A stretch of DNA of 64,000 nucleotides from Mucilaginibacter sp. UR6-11 (lineage in GTDB: Bacteria; Bacteroidota; Bacteroidia; Sphingobacteriales; Sphingobacteriaceae). The position numbers and the translations under genes were made by a program. This document shows, one piece after another, positions 1 to 8,802 of this stretch (positions are counted from its first letter, which is position 1; each line of letters opens with the position of its first letter). The notes below the pieces were generated by a model. The model searched no databases, was not told the origin of the DNA, and saw only the letters and a list, made by a program, of their open reading frames with translations. The stretch covers positions 1,054,001-1,118,000 of the forward strand of contig NZ_JAJIWO010000001.1 in assembly GCF_020880695.1 (NCBI RefSeq). Reading direction: 5' to 3'.

Positions 1-5
1 CAATC

Positions 6-1478
6 ATGAAAAAGATATATACACTCATCTTCTTGTTCAGTTGCATGTCAATTTCCTGCACCAAGAATTTCGAACAGATTAATACTGACCCCAATCGCCC
101 TAAAGAAGTAAACCCTGGTGTGGTGTTAGGCCAAATGCAATATCGCATCGTAAGCAGCAGTATTAGCGCTGCCCGCGGCTTCACGCACGAACTGATGCAG
201 GTTGACGCGCCGCGAAGCAGTAGCGGTGGCGGGGTACACCGTTACGTTATTACCCCCGGAACCGGCGTATGGACCAGCTTTTATACCTACCTGGCCGATA
301 TAGATGTAATCATAAAAGGTGCGGAGCGGCTAAAGGAACCCAATTACAAGGCGATAGGTTTGGTGTACAAATGCTGGGCCTACTCTATTTTAACAGATTT
401 GTATGGTGATATTCCATATTCGGAGGCAATGAAAGCTTCTGAAGGTAATTTTCAGCCTAAGTTCGATGCGCAAAAAGATATTTATACGCAGATACTTAAA
501 GACCTGATAACGGCCAATGACTTGTTTGATGATACAAAGGCACTTACTTATGCCGGCGACGGGGTTTATCCTTCAAATGTTTTAACCGGCGGTAAAAACA
601 TTGGTATACAGCGTTGGAAAAAATTCTGTAATACCCTGCGTTTGCGTTTGCTGTTGCGTTTGTTAAAGCACAATGCAGAATTAAATGTGTCCGACCAAAT
701 TACTGCTATCTTAGCTAACCCAACCAAGTACCCGGTGTTCACATCTAATGTCGATGAAGGGATTTATAAATTCCCTAACGTAACCCCTTACTTTAATCCA
801 TACTATACTGCGAGGCAATTAGATTGGAGAGACGGCACCTATTACACAAAGTTTTTTATCGACCGCCTGAATACCTGGAATGATCCGCGCCGCGCAGTAT
901 GGGCTTTGACCGTGCCGGTTAACGGGCAAAATGTTTATCAAGGTATTGAAAGCGGCTACCCAACGACTACTGAATATGTGGTTGGCAAAAACTCAAGCTA
1001 TACCGATGCACTTAAAACATCAGCTATAACCGGCGTAATGATTACCTATGCCGAAGAGGAGTTTATTAAAGCCGAATTAGCATTAAAAGGGTTCACTACG
1101 GGCAATACAGCTAAAGCTCATTATGAAAATGGAATAACCGCATCCATGGTACAATGGGGCGTAAGTTTACCCGCCGGGTATTTACAACAAGTGGGTGTTT
1201 TTTATGATAATGCTGCCAGCGAAGATATCCGCCTGCAACAAATTATGTTGCAAAAGTATTATGCCTATTTCTTTAACGACTACCAGGCCTGGTTTGAAAA
1301 AAGACGTACCGGCTACCCGATACTACCGCGGGGCACAGGTATCCCGGCTGAAAATCAGTTTCCTAACCGTATCCCTTACCCGACTTATCTGCAATCGTTA
1401 AATCCGACAAACCTGGCAGCGGCAGCTGCTGCTATGGGTGGCGATAACAGTATGACCAAAGTTTGGTGGGATAAATAA
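6..1478 (+). CDS. SusD/RagB-like outer membrane lipoprotein (SusD-like_2 type)
   Basis: Surface lipoprotein that would bind substrate on top of a SusC-type TonB-dependent porin. The N-terminus is a lipoprotein signal with a hydrophobic stretch and a Ser-Ile-Ser-Cys lipobox (Cys about residue 18). It is followed by the NTDPNRP motif common in the SusD-like_2 branch. The body looks all-helical, as expected of the TPR-based SusD fold, and the C-terminal part has the family-typical YQAWFEKRRTGYP and NRIPYP segments. Its 490 aa is normal length. The start is the first ATG in the window; the partner SusC gene should lie just left of the edge. A phosphodiesterase gene follows after 29 bases and is probably cotranscribed. 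The family call is firm; the substrate is unknown. Confidence 0.9.
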   Translation: MKKIYTLIFLFSCMSISCTKNFEQINTDPNRPKEVNPGVVLGQMQYRIVSSSISAARGFTHELMQVDAPRSSSGGGVHRYVITPGTGVWTSFYTYLADIDVIIKGAERLKEPNYKAIGLVYKCWAYSILTDLYGDIPYSEAMKASEGNFQPKFDAQKDIYTQILKDLITANDLFDDTKALTYAGDGVYPSNVLTGGKNIGIQRWKKFCNTLRLRLLLRLLKHNAELNVSDQITAILANPTKYPVFTSNVDEGIYKFPNVTPYFNPYYTARQLDWRDGTYYTKFFIDRLNTWNDPRRAVWALTVPVNGQNVYQGIESGYPTTTEYVVGKNSSYTDALKTSAITGVMITYAEEEFIKAELALKGFTTGNTAKAHYENGITASMVQWGVSLPAGYLQQVGVFYDNAASEDIRLQQIMLQKYYAYFFNDYQAWFEKRRTGYPILPRGTGIPAENQFPNRIPYPTYLQSLNPTNLAAAAAAMGGDNSMTKVWWDK

Positions 1479-1507
1479 TCAATTGTAAACATCTAAAACA
1501 GAGTATT

Positions 1508-3034
1508 ATGTTAAAAAAATCAATAGCTATAGTAAGTGTATTCATTATGCTGGTAGCTAATATCTATGCACAATCATCGTCAAATCAAAACAAAACACTG
1601 ATCGTTTTTTTTGACGGTTTACGTCCCGATTATATCACACCCGAAACCATGCCTAATTTGTATGCGTTCAGGAAACAGGGTGTATATGGCAAACAGCATC
1701 ACAGTATTTATCCTACCGTTACCCGGGTCAATTCATCGGGGTACTCAACCGGCAGCTATCCGGCAAAAACAGGTTTAATGGGTAACACCGTATATTTCCC
1801 GGAAGTGGATAAGCTAAAAGGGTTAAATACGGGTGAGGCGGAAGATCTAAACCGCATTACGAAAGCCACTAATGGCAAACTGCTTACGGCAGTATCTTTA
1901 GGCGAGTTATTACAAGCTGCCGGTAAACGGATGATGGTATTTAGTTCGGGATCAACTGGTCAGGCCTTGTTACAAAACCATACGGTGAGCGGCGGTGCTA
2001 TTGTTAACCCAACCATGATATTACCCGAATCATTTAAAGACGAAGTGGTAAAAGCGGTTGGCCCTACCCCCCCTCATGCTAAACCCAACACTGCACAGCA
2101 TAAATGGGTGACTGACGCGTTGATCAAATTCGGGCTATCTGCAAATGGACTTGCGGTGAGCGCCATCTGGTTTTCTGACCCTGACGGTACAGCTCATGCG
2201 GATGGCATTGGCGCAGAAACATCTATGGCTGCCATCAAATCAGTAGATCATGAGTTCGGAAGAATATTGGATTATCTTAAAAATAATCAGCTTGATAAAA
2301 CCTATAACATCATCATCTCTGCCGATCACGGTTTTGTAAGTCATGCGGGTAAACAAAATATGGGAGCTTTGCTGCTGGAAAAAGGCTTAAAGAAAGATAA
2401 GCTATCTGACGATGTTATTATAGCCGAAGGTGCTATTTATGTAAAGGATCATAACCCTGAAGTTATTAAAAAGATAGTGGCTACCTTACAGGAGCAGGAC
2501 TTTATAGGGCCTGTATTTACCAAAGGTGCTAAGCATGGTGATGTTAAAGGATGGGTTGACGGTACACTGTCGTTTGAAGCCATCCATTGGAACCACCCAA
2601 CACGGGTAGCAGATATTTTGGTTGATGAGAATTGGAATGATGATAAGAACCAATTTGGCTACGCTGGTACAAGCTTTTCGGGCGGTGTTGCCGGCCATGG
2701 TGGATTCAGTCCGTATGAGGTGCATATTGCATTGATAGCATCCGGACCAGATTTTAAAAAATCGTATGAAAGCGAGTTGCCCACATCTAATGTGGATATC
2801 GCCCCGACCGTGTTGCACCTGCAAAATGTTCCGGTACCTGCAACGATGGACGGTAGGGTGCTTTATGAACTATTTAACACCAAACCTACAGGCCCCATTG
2901 CGGAAGCAAAAATAGATTCCATACAAACAGAGGTAAAACTATCTACCGGGACTTATAAACTTTTATTGCACCGCACGATTCTTGGTAAGCACACTTATAT
3001 TGATTATGCAAAAACTACACGTGTGAGCAAGTAG
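1508..3034 (+). CDS. Secreted type I phosphodiesterase/nucleotide pyrophosphatase (alkaline phosphatase superfamily)
   Basis: Exported hydrolase of the NPP branch of the alkaline phosphatase superfamily, which cleaves phosphodiester or pyrophosphate bonds with two zinc ions. A signal peptide covers about residues 1-21. The metal-site pattern is visible in order: Asp36 in FFDGLRPD, a nucleophile position in YPTVTRVNSSGY (Thr72 by alignment to the KTFPNH segment of NPPs), an Asp/His pair in SDPDGTAHADG, Asp-His in SADHGF and a late His in AGHGGFSPYE. Length (508 aa) fits secreted bacterial members. It lies 29 bases after the susD-like gene in the same direction, which suggests that the locus imports or releases a phosphodiester-containing compound. 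That substrate is an inference. Confidence 0.88.
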   Translation: MLKKSIAIVSVFIMLVANIYAQSSSNQNKTLIVFFDGLRPDYITPETMPNLYAFRKQGVYGKQHHSIYPTVTRVNSSGYSTGSYPAKTGLMGNTVYFPEVDKLKGLNTGEAEDLNRITKATNGKLLTAVSLGELLQAAGKRMMVFSSGSTGQALLQNHTVSGGAIVNPTMILPESFKDEVVKAVGPTPPHAKPNTAQHKWVTDALIKFGLSANGLAVSAIWFSDPDGTAHADGIGAETSMAAIKSVDHEFGRILDYLKNNQLDKTYNIIISADHGFVSHAGKQNMGALLLEKGLKKDKLSDDVIIAEGAIYVKDHNPEVIKKIVATLQEQDFIGPVFTKGAKHGDVKGWVDGTLSFEAIHWNHPTRVADILVDENWNDDKNQFGYAGTSFSGGVAGHGGFSPYEVHIALIASGPDFKKSYESELPTSNVDIAPTVLHLQNVPVPATMDGRVLYELFNTKPTGPIAEAKIDSIQTEVKLSTGTYKLLLHRTILGKHTYIDYAKTTRVSK

Positions 3035-3083
3035 AAATAAGACTAAAAACTGGGAGACCCGCTAGCTGACAATTAAGACACTA

Positions 3084-3491
3084 TTAATTGGGGGCAACCA
3101 GAAAGCTTGACATGCGGTAATTTCCCAACAGAAAGTCCTGTAAGCCAGATCTTAGAGGACTTTCTGTTGTAAATGTTGTACCTGAGATAATCGCTAACAC
3201 GCAACATTTAAGCTGGCGAAATAATCTTATAAAGGGCATGGATGTTAACGCCGGAAATGAATAACGAGCACACCTGTTTTTAAGGCTTGGCTTACTTTTA
3301 CCGGCATCGGCATAACCCCAGGCTTTGTCGTAAATGACCTTTCCGTTTTGAGCAACGAGTAGAGTACCATTAAACACCCCGGCGATTAGCCGACTGCATC
3401 AGAGAGTCAATTCTTTCGACCGGGGACCGTTGCGCAAACCCGGAAGTTAAAAAGCATAAAAAAAGAAAAGACAAAAAAGAATACGTTTCAT
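3084..3491 (-). pseudogene. Decayed serine hydrolase (beta-lactamase-related) gene, 5' part only
   Basis: Remnant of the N-terminus of an exported class C beta-lactamase-like serine hydrolase. Reading from 3491 downward, a signal peptide starts in one frame (MKRILFCLFFFYAF). It continues in a second frame (FLTSGFAQRSPVERID) and then in a third from about 3377 with FNGTLLVAQNGKVIYDKAWG, a hallmark opening of this family. At least two frameshifts therefore separate pieces that would join as one protein. Recognisable similarity ends near 3275, before the catalytic SxxK motif, so the enzyme cannot be made. What fills 3084-3275 is unclear. A plus-strand open stretch in that part reads PDLRGLSVVNVVPEIIANTQ, but I cannot assign it. 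Confidence 0.65.
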
Positions 3492-3664
3492 AATTACAAG
3501 ACATCGGTTAAATAAATACGTTACAGCAAATGTGAATAAGCATAAACAACAGTTTCAGCGACTGATCAAAGCCGTCATGAATTTATTTGGGGTATGCATC
3601 TTTTTCCGCTAAAGTATTTCCACCGGAAACTGGCCGGAGCTTTATTAGATCAAGGGCATGATTT

Positions 3665-3691
3665 TTTCGACCAAACGAGGTTTGGTCGAAA
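3665..3691. promoter_or_regulatory. Perfect 12-bp inverted repeat upstream of sensor kinase gene
   Basis: The arms TTTCGACCAAAC and GTTTGGTCGAAA are exact reverse complements around a 3-base centre. No T-run follows on either strand, so it does not look like an intrinsic terminator. It lies 60-86 bases before the kinase ATG at 3751. An operator, or the end of a lost mobile element, are both possible. Confidence 0.5.
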
Positions 3692-3701
3692 TGCGGAGTG
3701 G

Positions 3702-3720
3702 TTTCGTCTAAATTATGGGC
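3702..3720 (+). promoter_or_regulatory. Shared upstream motif, copy 1 (TTTCGTCTAAATT..GGGC)
   Basis: The 13-base string TTTCGTCTAAATT followed by two variable bases and GGGC occurs here, 31 bases before the kinase start. It occurs again at 5679-5697, 31 bases before the TonB receptor start. It is probably a promoter element or regulator site shared by the two transcription units of this cassette. The motif runs over the ATG at 3715, which argues against that ATG as the kinase start. Confidence 0.45.
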
Positions 3721-3750
3721 CATCACTATCCTGATACTTATCTTAGTGCC

Positions 3751-4821
3751 ATGTATCACAGAAGGGACGATCAAAAAGAAGCCAGAAATCAGGACCCATT
3801 CCTGCATTACCTGGTCGATCGGCCCTACAGTATTTATCGCCGGGCAGCGTTTGTGATCATTTTATTGATCTTGTTGGAAGGCGGAAACGAACAGCACCAG
3901 TACGCGGAAGATATTTTTTTGTACTTAAAGCTGGGCGGCTTACTAATCATCTTGAGCCTGATAGCATTGAATATGTATGTGCTGATTCCCCGGTTTTTAT
4001 TTAAGGGATTGTACAAGACCTATTTTATATGGGTAATTGGCGGAATCATGATTTCTTTCCTGGTGTTTGTACGGATCCGGGCCTGGTTGCCATCCTTGCG
4101 CTTATCGGCGCTTCCTTCAAAAACGGTCAATAACACCGGCGATTTCCTGGCTTATGTGGTACTCCTTTGCATCCTCTGCGCAGCTACTGCAGGAGTGAAA
4201 CTTTTCCAGCGTTGGGTCAAAGATAGGTACCGCCTGACGCAGTTGGAAAACATGCGCATCCATACCGAACTGGACCTGCTGAAAAGCAATGTCAGCCCGC
4301 ATTTTTTGTTCAATATGCTGAACGGCAGTGAAGTGCTGATTCGTACCGAACCCGAAAAAGCCAGCCAGATGCTCATCAATTTATCCGACCTGCTGCGTTA
4401 CCAGCTCTATGACAGCAGCCGGGAGCAGGTTTTACTCAGTGCCGAGATTCGTTTCCTGCAGGATTTTCTGTCGCTGGAGAAGATCCGGCGGGATTTTTTT
4501 GAGTTCAGTATCGGAGAGACCGGTACGGACAGACCGCAAATGGTGCCGCCGCTGCTGTTCATCCCCTTTGTGGAAAATGCCGTCAAGCACAATATTCAAT
4601 CGGAGGCCGGTGCCTATGTCTGGCTTGACTTTGTCTTAACGGCTACCGAGTTGGTTTTTACCTGCACCAACTCTAAAGGGGTTCAGCAAGCTACGGAGCC
4701 GGGCGGCCTTGGCCTGCCCAATGTTCGGCGCCGCCTGGAACTGCTGTTTCCGGGCCGGCATAGCCTTGAAATCCACAATAACCCGGATAATTATACCATT
4801 AAACTGACCTTAAACTTATGA
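3751..4821 (+). CDS. LytS-type sensor histidine kinase (His_kinase family PF06580)
   Basis: Membrane histidine kinase of the LytS/YehU class, partner of the LytTR regulator encoded next. Four hydrophobic helices fill about residues 33-150 with no large extracytoplasmic domain. The phosphoacceptor box NVSPHFLFNMLN follows (His about residue 184). The ATP-binding part has PLLFIPFVENAVKHNI as N-box and GGLGLPNVRRRLELLF as G-box. I start it at ATG 3751 because the upstream in-frame ATG at 3715 lies inside a conserved promoter-like motif. That gives 356 aa, normal for the family. Its 3' end overlaps the regulator gene by four bases (ATGA), so the two are translationally coupled. The signal sensed is unknown. 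The GC content is clearly higher than in genes further right. Confidence 0.88.
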   Translation: MYHRRDDQKEARNQDPFLHYLVDRPYSIYRRAAFVIILLILLEGGNEQHQYAEDIFLYLKLGGLLIILSLIALNMYVLIPRFLFKGLYKTYFIWVIGGIMISFLVFVRIRAWLPSLRLSALPSKTVNNTGDFLAYVVLLCILCAATAGVKLFQRWVKDRYRLTQLENMRIHTELDLLKSNVSPHFLFNMLNGSEVLIRTEPEKASQMLINLSDLLRYQLYDSSREQVLLSAEIRFLQDFLSLEKIRRDFFEFSIGETGTDRPQMVPPLLFIPFVENAVKHNIQSEAGAYVWLDFVLTATELVFTCTNSKGVQQATEPGGLGLPNVRRRLELLFPGRHSLEIHNNPDNYTIKLTLNL

Positions 4822-5549
4822 AATGCCTGATCGTGGATGATGAGCCGCTGGCCCGTAAAGGCGTGCATTTGCATCTGAAAAAATATCCCGAGCTGGAACT
4901 GGCCGGTTGCTTTAATAATGCCACGGCTGCGGCAGCTTACCTGCAACTGAACCCGGTAGAACTTATTTTTCTGGATATCCGCATGCCCGGCGTTAACGGG
5001 CTGGATTTCGCCCGATCGCTGGGCAAACAAACGATGGTGATCTTTATTACCGCCTTCGCGGAATATGCGCTGGACAGTTACGAGGTGGATGCCATTGGTT
5101 ACCTGGTCAAACCCATTCACCCTGAACGCTTTGATAAAGCGGTGCTGAAGGCACTGGCCTATGAACAACTATTCCGGGAATCCGACAATACGGCTATCGA
5201 GTTTGTTCCGGATCACCTGCTCGTCCGCTCTGACCGGCAATATATCCGTATCGCGCTGAACGAGTTGCAGTTTATCGAAGGGCTAAAAGACTACGTGATC
5301 CTGCATATGAAAGAGCAAAAGGTTATCACGGCGATGAATCTTAAACAGATCCATCAGAAACTGCCACAGGAGCGCTTCCTGCGCGTCAGCAAATCCTATA
5401 TCGTCAATACTTCCTTTGTCAAAACCTTTGATAATAACGCGATTTATATCGGGGAGAACGAAGTGCCGATTGGGAACGCTTTCCGTGACACCTTTTTTGA
5501 AACTTTTGTCAGGCAGAAAATGATCCCACCAGGAAAAGCCGAAGAATAA
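4818..5549 (+). CDS. LytTR-family response regulator
   Basis: Two-domain response regulator. The receiver domain covers about residues 1-115, with the acidic pocket IVDDEP, phosphoacceptor Asp53 in FLDIRMPG, Thr78 and Lys98 in YLVKPI. The LytTR DNA-binding domain covers about residues 135-240 and includes RQYIRIALNELQFIEGLKDY and FLRVSKSYIVN. It overlaps the kinase gene by four bases. The TonB receptor and DUF4249 genes that follow are the obvious targets, and a motif shared upstream of the kinase and the receptor could be its site. It is GC-rich like its neighbours. The class is sure; the regulon is inferred. Confidence 0.93.
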   Translation: MKCLIVDDEPLARKGVHLHLKKYPELELAGCFNNATAAAAYLQLNPVELIFLDIRMPGVNGLDFARSLGKQTMVIFITAFAEYALDSYEVDAIGYLVKPIHPERFDKAVLKALAYEQLFRESDNTAIEFVPDHLLVRSDRQYIRIALNELQFIEGLKDYVILHMKEQKVITAMNLKQIHQKLPQERFLRVSKSYIVNTSFVKTFDNNAIYIGENEVPIGNAFRDTFFETFVRQKMIPPGKAEE

Positions 5550-5678
5550 TACGCGCTGCTGGTTTATGACACGGTTACTAAGGCTTTTATCGCGCTGGCC
5601 ATTAATCAGTATGTTTCGGCAGGGTCAGTGGCCAAGAAACTACTTTCCGGCCTGCGTTAATCTAATAAACCGGCACTT

Positions 5679-5697
5679 TCGTCTAAATTCCGGGCGC
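5679..5697 (+). promoter_or_regulatory. Shared upstream motif, copy 2, at TonB receptor promoter
   Basis: Second copy of TTTCGTCTAAATT..GGGC, at the same 31-base distance from the start codon as copy 1 at 3702. Downstream, TACTTTCG at 5715-5722 resembles the Bacteroidota -7 box TAnnTTTG and sits just before the ATG at 5728. The motif probably forms part of a regulated promoter. Confidence 0.45.
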
Positions 5698-5727
5698 TTG
5701 TCTTATTCACGGTTTACTTTCGCCGTC

Positions 5728-7983
5728 ATGAAAAAACGGCATCTACCGGCCTTCCTGTTACTACTAGCGGGACAAGCGGCCCTGGCACAAAATAAATACA
5801 CGCTCAGCGGTACCATCACCAATAAGTCTAACGGCGAGACGCTCATCGGCGCCACCATCCGGAGCGGCGCCACCGGCACTGCCACCAACGCCTACGGCTT
5901 TTATTCACTGACGCTGACCAAAGGCAGCCACGAGCTTAACGTCAGTGCCGTGGGGCAAAAGCCCAAAACGATCACCATAGACCTGGCTGCCGATCAAAAG
6001 CTGGATATAGCCCTGGAAGACAACACCCAGGAACTCCAGACGGTGATCATCTCCGCGCCTTCCCGCGGCGGGCGTGACCTGCGCGGCACCCAAATGGGCG
6101 TGGAAAAGCTCAGCATCAAAGAGATCAAGGATATCCCGGTGCTGCTGGGGGAGCGCGATGTGGTCAAGACCCTGCAGTTATTACCCGGTATCCAGTCTGC
6201 CGGTGAAGGCAGCGGCGGGTTTTACGTGCGCGGCGGCGCGGTCGATCAGAACTTGTTGCTGCTCGACGAGGCGACGGTCTATAACGCCTCACACCTGCTT
6301 GGATTCTTTTCCACCTTTAATTCAGATGCCATCAAGAATGTCAGCCTTTATAAAGGCGACATGCCGGCGCGCTACGGCGGACGCTTATCCTCAGTCATGG
6401 ATGTGCAGATGAATGACGGGAATAACCAGGGCACCCATGTCAGCGGTGGTGTAGGGCTGATCGCCGCCCGGCTCAACGTGGAAGGCCCGATCCAAAAGGA
6501 TAAATCTTCTTTCCTGATCTCCGCCCGCAGGACCTATGCCGATGTGTTCCTGAAGCTATCCAAAGATACCGATGTAAACCGCAGCCAGCTGTATTTTTAC
6601 GACCTGAACGCCAAAGCCAATTATGTTCTGGGCAGCAAGGACCGGATCTACCTGTCCGGCTATTTCGGCAAGGATGTACTGGCCGCGGACAAAGTAAACG
6701 GTATCAACTGGGGCAATACCACCGGTACCCTGCGCTGGAACCATATTTTTAACAACCAGCTCTTTTCCAACACCTCGCTCATCTACAGCAATTACAACTA
6801 TACCATCAGCCTGCGCCAGGATGTGAACGATTACACCATTTATTCCCGCATCCGCGACTGGAACCTGAAAGAGGACATGCAATGGTTTCCCGGCGACGCG
6901 CATAGGGTCAATTTTGGCTTTAACGGTGTTTACCACAGCATCAAACCGGGCCAGATCACCGCCAGCGGCAATGCCGGGATCAGTTCCCAGGAACTGCCCA
7001 ACCGCTTCAGCCTGGACCAGGCTGCTTATGCCGGCGATAACTGGAAAGTGAGCGATAGGTTCAGCCTGAGCTACGGCCTGCGGCTTTCGGCTTTTTCCAT
7101 CCTGAAAGAAGACAGCCGGAAAACCTATCTGAACGCCGAACCGAGGTTGGGCGCTGCCTATCAGTTGGACGCGCAAAGCGCACTGAAAGCGGCTTACTCC
7201 CGCAACGCGCAGAACCTGCACCTGATCTCCAATTCCAGCTCCGGCTCCCCGGTGGATAAATGGGTGGCCAGCACCCAGCTCATCCGTCCCGAACTGGCCG
7301 ACCAGGTTTCACTCGGCTACTACCGTGACCTGAGCGAACACAAATATGAACTGACCCTGGAAACCTATTACAAAAAACTACAGAACCAGATCGACTACCG
7401 CAACGGTGCGAACATCTTTACCAACCAGCCCATCGAAACGCAATTGCTCTATGGCCGGGGCCGCGCTTACGGACTGGAGCTGCTGCTCAAAAAGAAGACG
7501 GGCCGCCTCACCGGCTGGCTGAGCTATACGCTGTCCAAAACACAGCGCCAGATCGACGGCATCAACCAGGATGACTGGTACAATGCCAGGCAGGACCGCA
7601 CCCACGATATTTCCCTGGTTGGAATCTATAAGCTGAGCGAGCGCTGGGTGTTGTCGGCCAACTTCGTTTATTACACCGGCGATGCGGTAACTTTCCCGGC
7701 CGGGAAATACCAAATAGATGGCAGCACCTATTACAACTACACCAGCCGCAACGCCTCGCGCATGCCTGCTTATCACCGGCTGGACTTGGGCGCAACCAAA
7801 CAGCTGAAGCAAACCAAAAAGTTCTCCTCTGAGCTAAGCTTCAGCCTGTATAACGCCTATGGCAACCCGAATGCTTACCGGATCTATTTCCGCGACAACA
7901 AGACCGATCCCAACCGGACGGAGGCTGTCCGGACGACCCTGTTCACTTTTGTACCCGCCATCTCTTACAACTTTAAATTCTAA
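5728..7983 (+). CDS. TonB-dependent receptor with N-terminal carboxypeptidase-regulatory-like domain
   Basis: Outer membrane receptor that would import a ligand using TonB energy. The order is signal peptide (MKKRHLPAFLLLLAGQAALAQ), a carboxypeptidase-D regulatory-like beta-sandwich (about residues 25-100, from YTLSGTITN), a plug domain with DVVKTLQLLPGIQS, GGFYVRGG and ARYGGRLSSVMDV, then a 22-strand barrel ending in an aromatic terminal strand (ISYNFKF). I start it at 5728. An upstream extension of 54 residues to 5566 is not conserved-looking and crosses the promoter motif. At 751 aa it matches the receptor type found with DUF4249 lipoproteins, whose gene follows three bases later. The substrate is unknown, and the DNA is markedly GC-rich. 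Confidence 0.92.
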   Translation: MKKRHLPAFLLLLAGQAALAQNKYTLSGTITNKSNGETLIGATIRSGATGTATNAYGFYSLTLTKGSHELNVSAVGQKPKTITIDLAADQKLDIALEDNTQELQTVIISAPSRGGRDLRGTQMGVEKLSIKEIKDIPVLLGERDVVKTLQLLPGIQSAGEGSGGFYVRGGAVDQNLLLLDEATVYNASHLLGFFSTFNSDAIKNVSLYKGDMPARYGGRLSSVMDVQMNDGNNQGTHVSGGVGLIAARLNVEGPIQKDKSSFLISARRTYADVFLKLSKDTDVNRSQLYFYDLNAKANYVLGSKDRIYLSGYFGKDVLAADKVNGINWGNTTGTLRWNHIFNNQLFSNTSLIYSNYNYTISLRQDVNDYTIYSRIRDWNLKEDMQWFPGDAHRVNFGFNGVYHSIKPGQITASGNAGISSQELPNRFSLDQAAYAGDNWKVSDRFSLSYGLRLSAFSILKEDSRKTYLNAEPRLGAAYQLDAQSALKAAYSRNAQNLHLISNSSSGSPVDKWVASTQLIRPELADQVSLGYYRDLSEHKYELTLETYYKKLQNQIDYRNGANIFTNQPIETQLLYGRGRAYGLELLLKKKTGRLTGWLSYTLSKTQRQIDGINQDDWYNARQDRTHDISLVGIYKLSERWVLSANFVYYTGDAVTFPAGKYQIDGSTYYNYTSRNASRMPAYHRLDLGATKQLKQTKKFSSELSFSLYNAYGNPNAYRIYFRDNKTDPNRTEAVRTTLFTFVPAISYNFKF

Positions 7984-7986
7984 GCC

Positions 7987-8793
7987 ATGAAAAACATTAA
8001 CTATATCGCTTTACTGCTGCTGCTGTTGAACTCCTGCGAAAAGGCCATCGACCTGAAGCTGCCCGACAATACACCTAAATACGTGATCGAGGCGGTACTG
8101 ACCAATGAAGCCGGTGGCTGCCGCGTGGCCATCTCGCAAACCAAAGCCTTCACCGGCGACAATACTTTTACGGGCGTCAGCGGCGCTACTGTCACCATCA
8201 GCAGCAACGGAAGCGCTCAAACACTTACCCCCACCGGCACGGGCATTTACCAGCACAGCACGTTTAAGGGCGCTCCGGGAAATACCTACCAGCTGACCGT
8301 ACAGGTTGACGGCAAGACTTTTACCGCCAGCAGTGCCATGCCGCAGCCGGTAGCCTTCGACAGCCTTTATGTAAAAAAAGGTGAGGGCAATAACAAAGAC
8401 GGCAGCCCGCTTCAGTATGCTTTTGCCGGATATAATGATCCCGGGTCAGTTAAAAACTTCTATCGCTTTGTGCAATACGTCAATAACAAAAAGGAAAAGA
8501 CCGTTTTTATTGCCGACGACGAATTCACCAACGGCAATAGCGTGAACAACCGCCTGAGCTTCAGCAATGACAACGATGACCCCGCCCGCAATATTAAAAG
8601 CGGCGAACAACTGACCGTGGAAATGCTTTGCCTGGACCCGGTGGTCTACCAGTACTGGTACAGCCTCAAAAACGGCGCGGGCGGCGACGGTAACAATGCC
8701 GCCCCGTCCAACCCGGATACCAACCTTTCCGGCGGCGCGCTGGGCTATTTCAGTGCACATTTCATTCAGCGAAAAACCATCCTCGTCCTGTAA
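7987..8793 (+). CDS. DUF4249-family lipoprotein
   Basis: Periplasmic-side or surface lipoprotein of unknown function. The signal runs to a lipobox near LLLLNSCEKAIDL (Cys about residue 17), followed by the family-typical PKYVIEAVLTNEAGG opening, an Ig-like part (GVSGATVTISS) and the FYRFVQYVNNKK segment. Length (268 aa) fits DUF4249. It lies three bases after the TonB receptor gene. This pair, with a LytTR kinase/regulator, is a recurring Bacteroidota arrangement, so the lipoprotein probably helps the receptor capture its ligand. It has the same high GC as the receptor. No enzyme motif is visible. Confidence 0.85.
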   Translation: MKNINYIALLLLLLNSCEKAIDLKLPDNTPKYVIEAVLTNEAGGCRVAISQTKAFTGDNTFTGVSGATVTISSNGSAQTLTPTGTGIYQHSTFKGAPGNTYQLTVQVDGKTFTASSAMPQPVAFDSLYVKKGEGNNKDGSPLQYAFAGYNDPGSVKNFYRFVQYVNNKKEKTVFIADDEFTNGNSVNNRLSFSNDNDDPARNIKSGEQLTVEMLCLDPVVYQYWYSLKNGAGGDGNNAAPSNPDTNLSGGALGYFSAHFIQRKTILVL

Positions 8794-8802
8794 CAACTCA
8801 CG

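Noticed and set aside
5566-5727. 54-residue N-terminal extension of the TonB receptor
   Set aside because: It lies before a proper signal peptide and runs over a promoter-like motif, so the start at 5728 is preferred.
6556-7221. Long minus-strand frame (221 codons) inside the TonB receptor
   Set aside because: It is a shadow of the GC-rich receptor gene. High GC lengthens antisense frames, and it has no domain or start context.
7378-7812. Minus-strand frame of 144 codons in the same receptor gene
   Set aside because: Shadow frame for the same reason; no recognisable protein.
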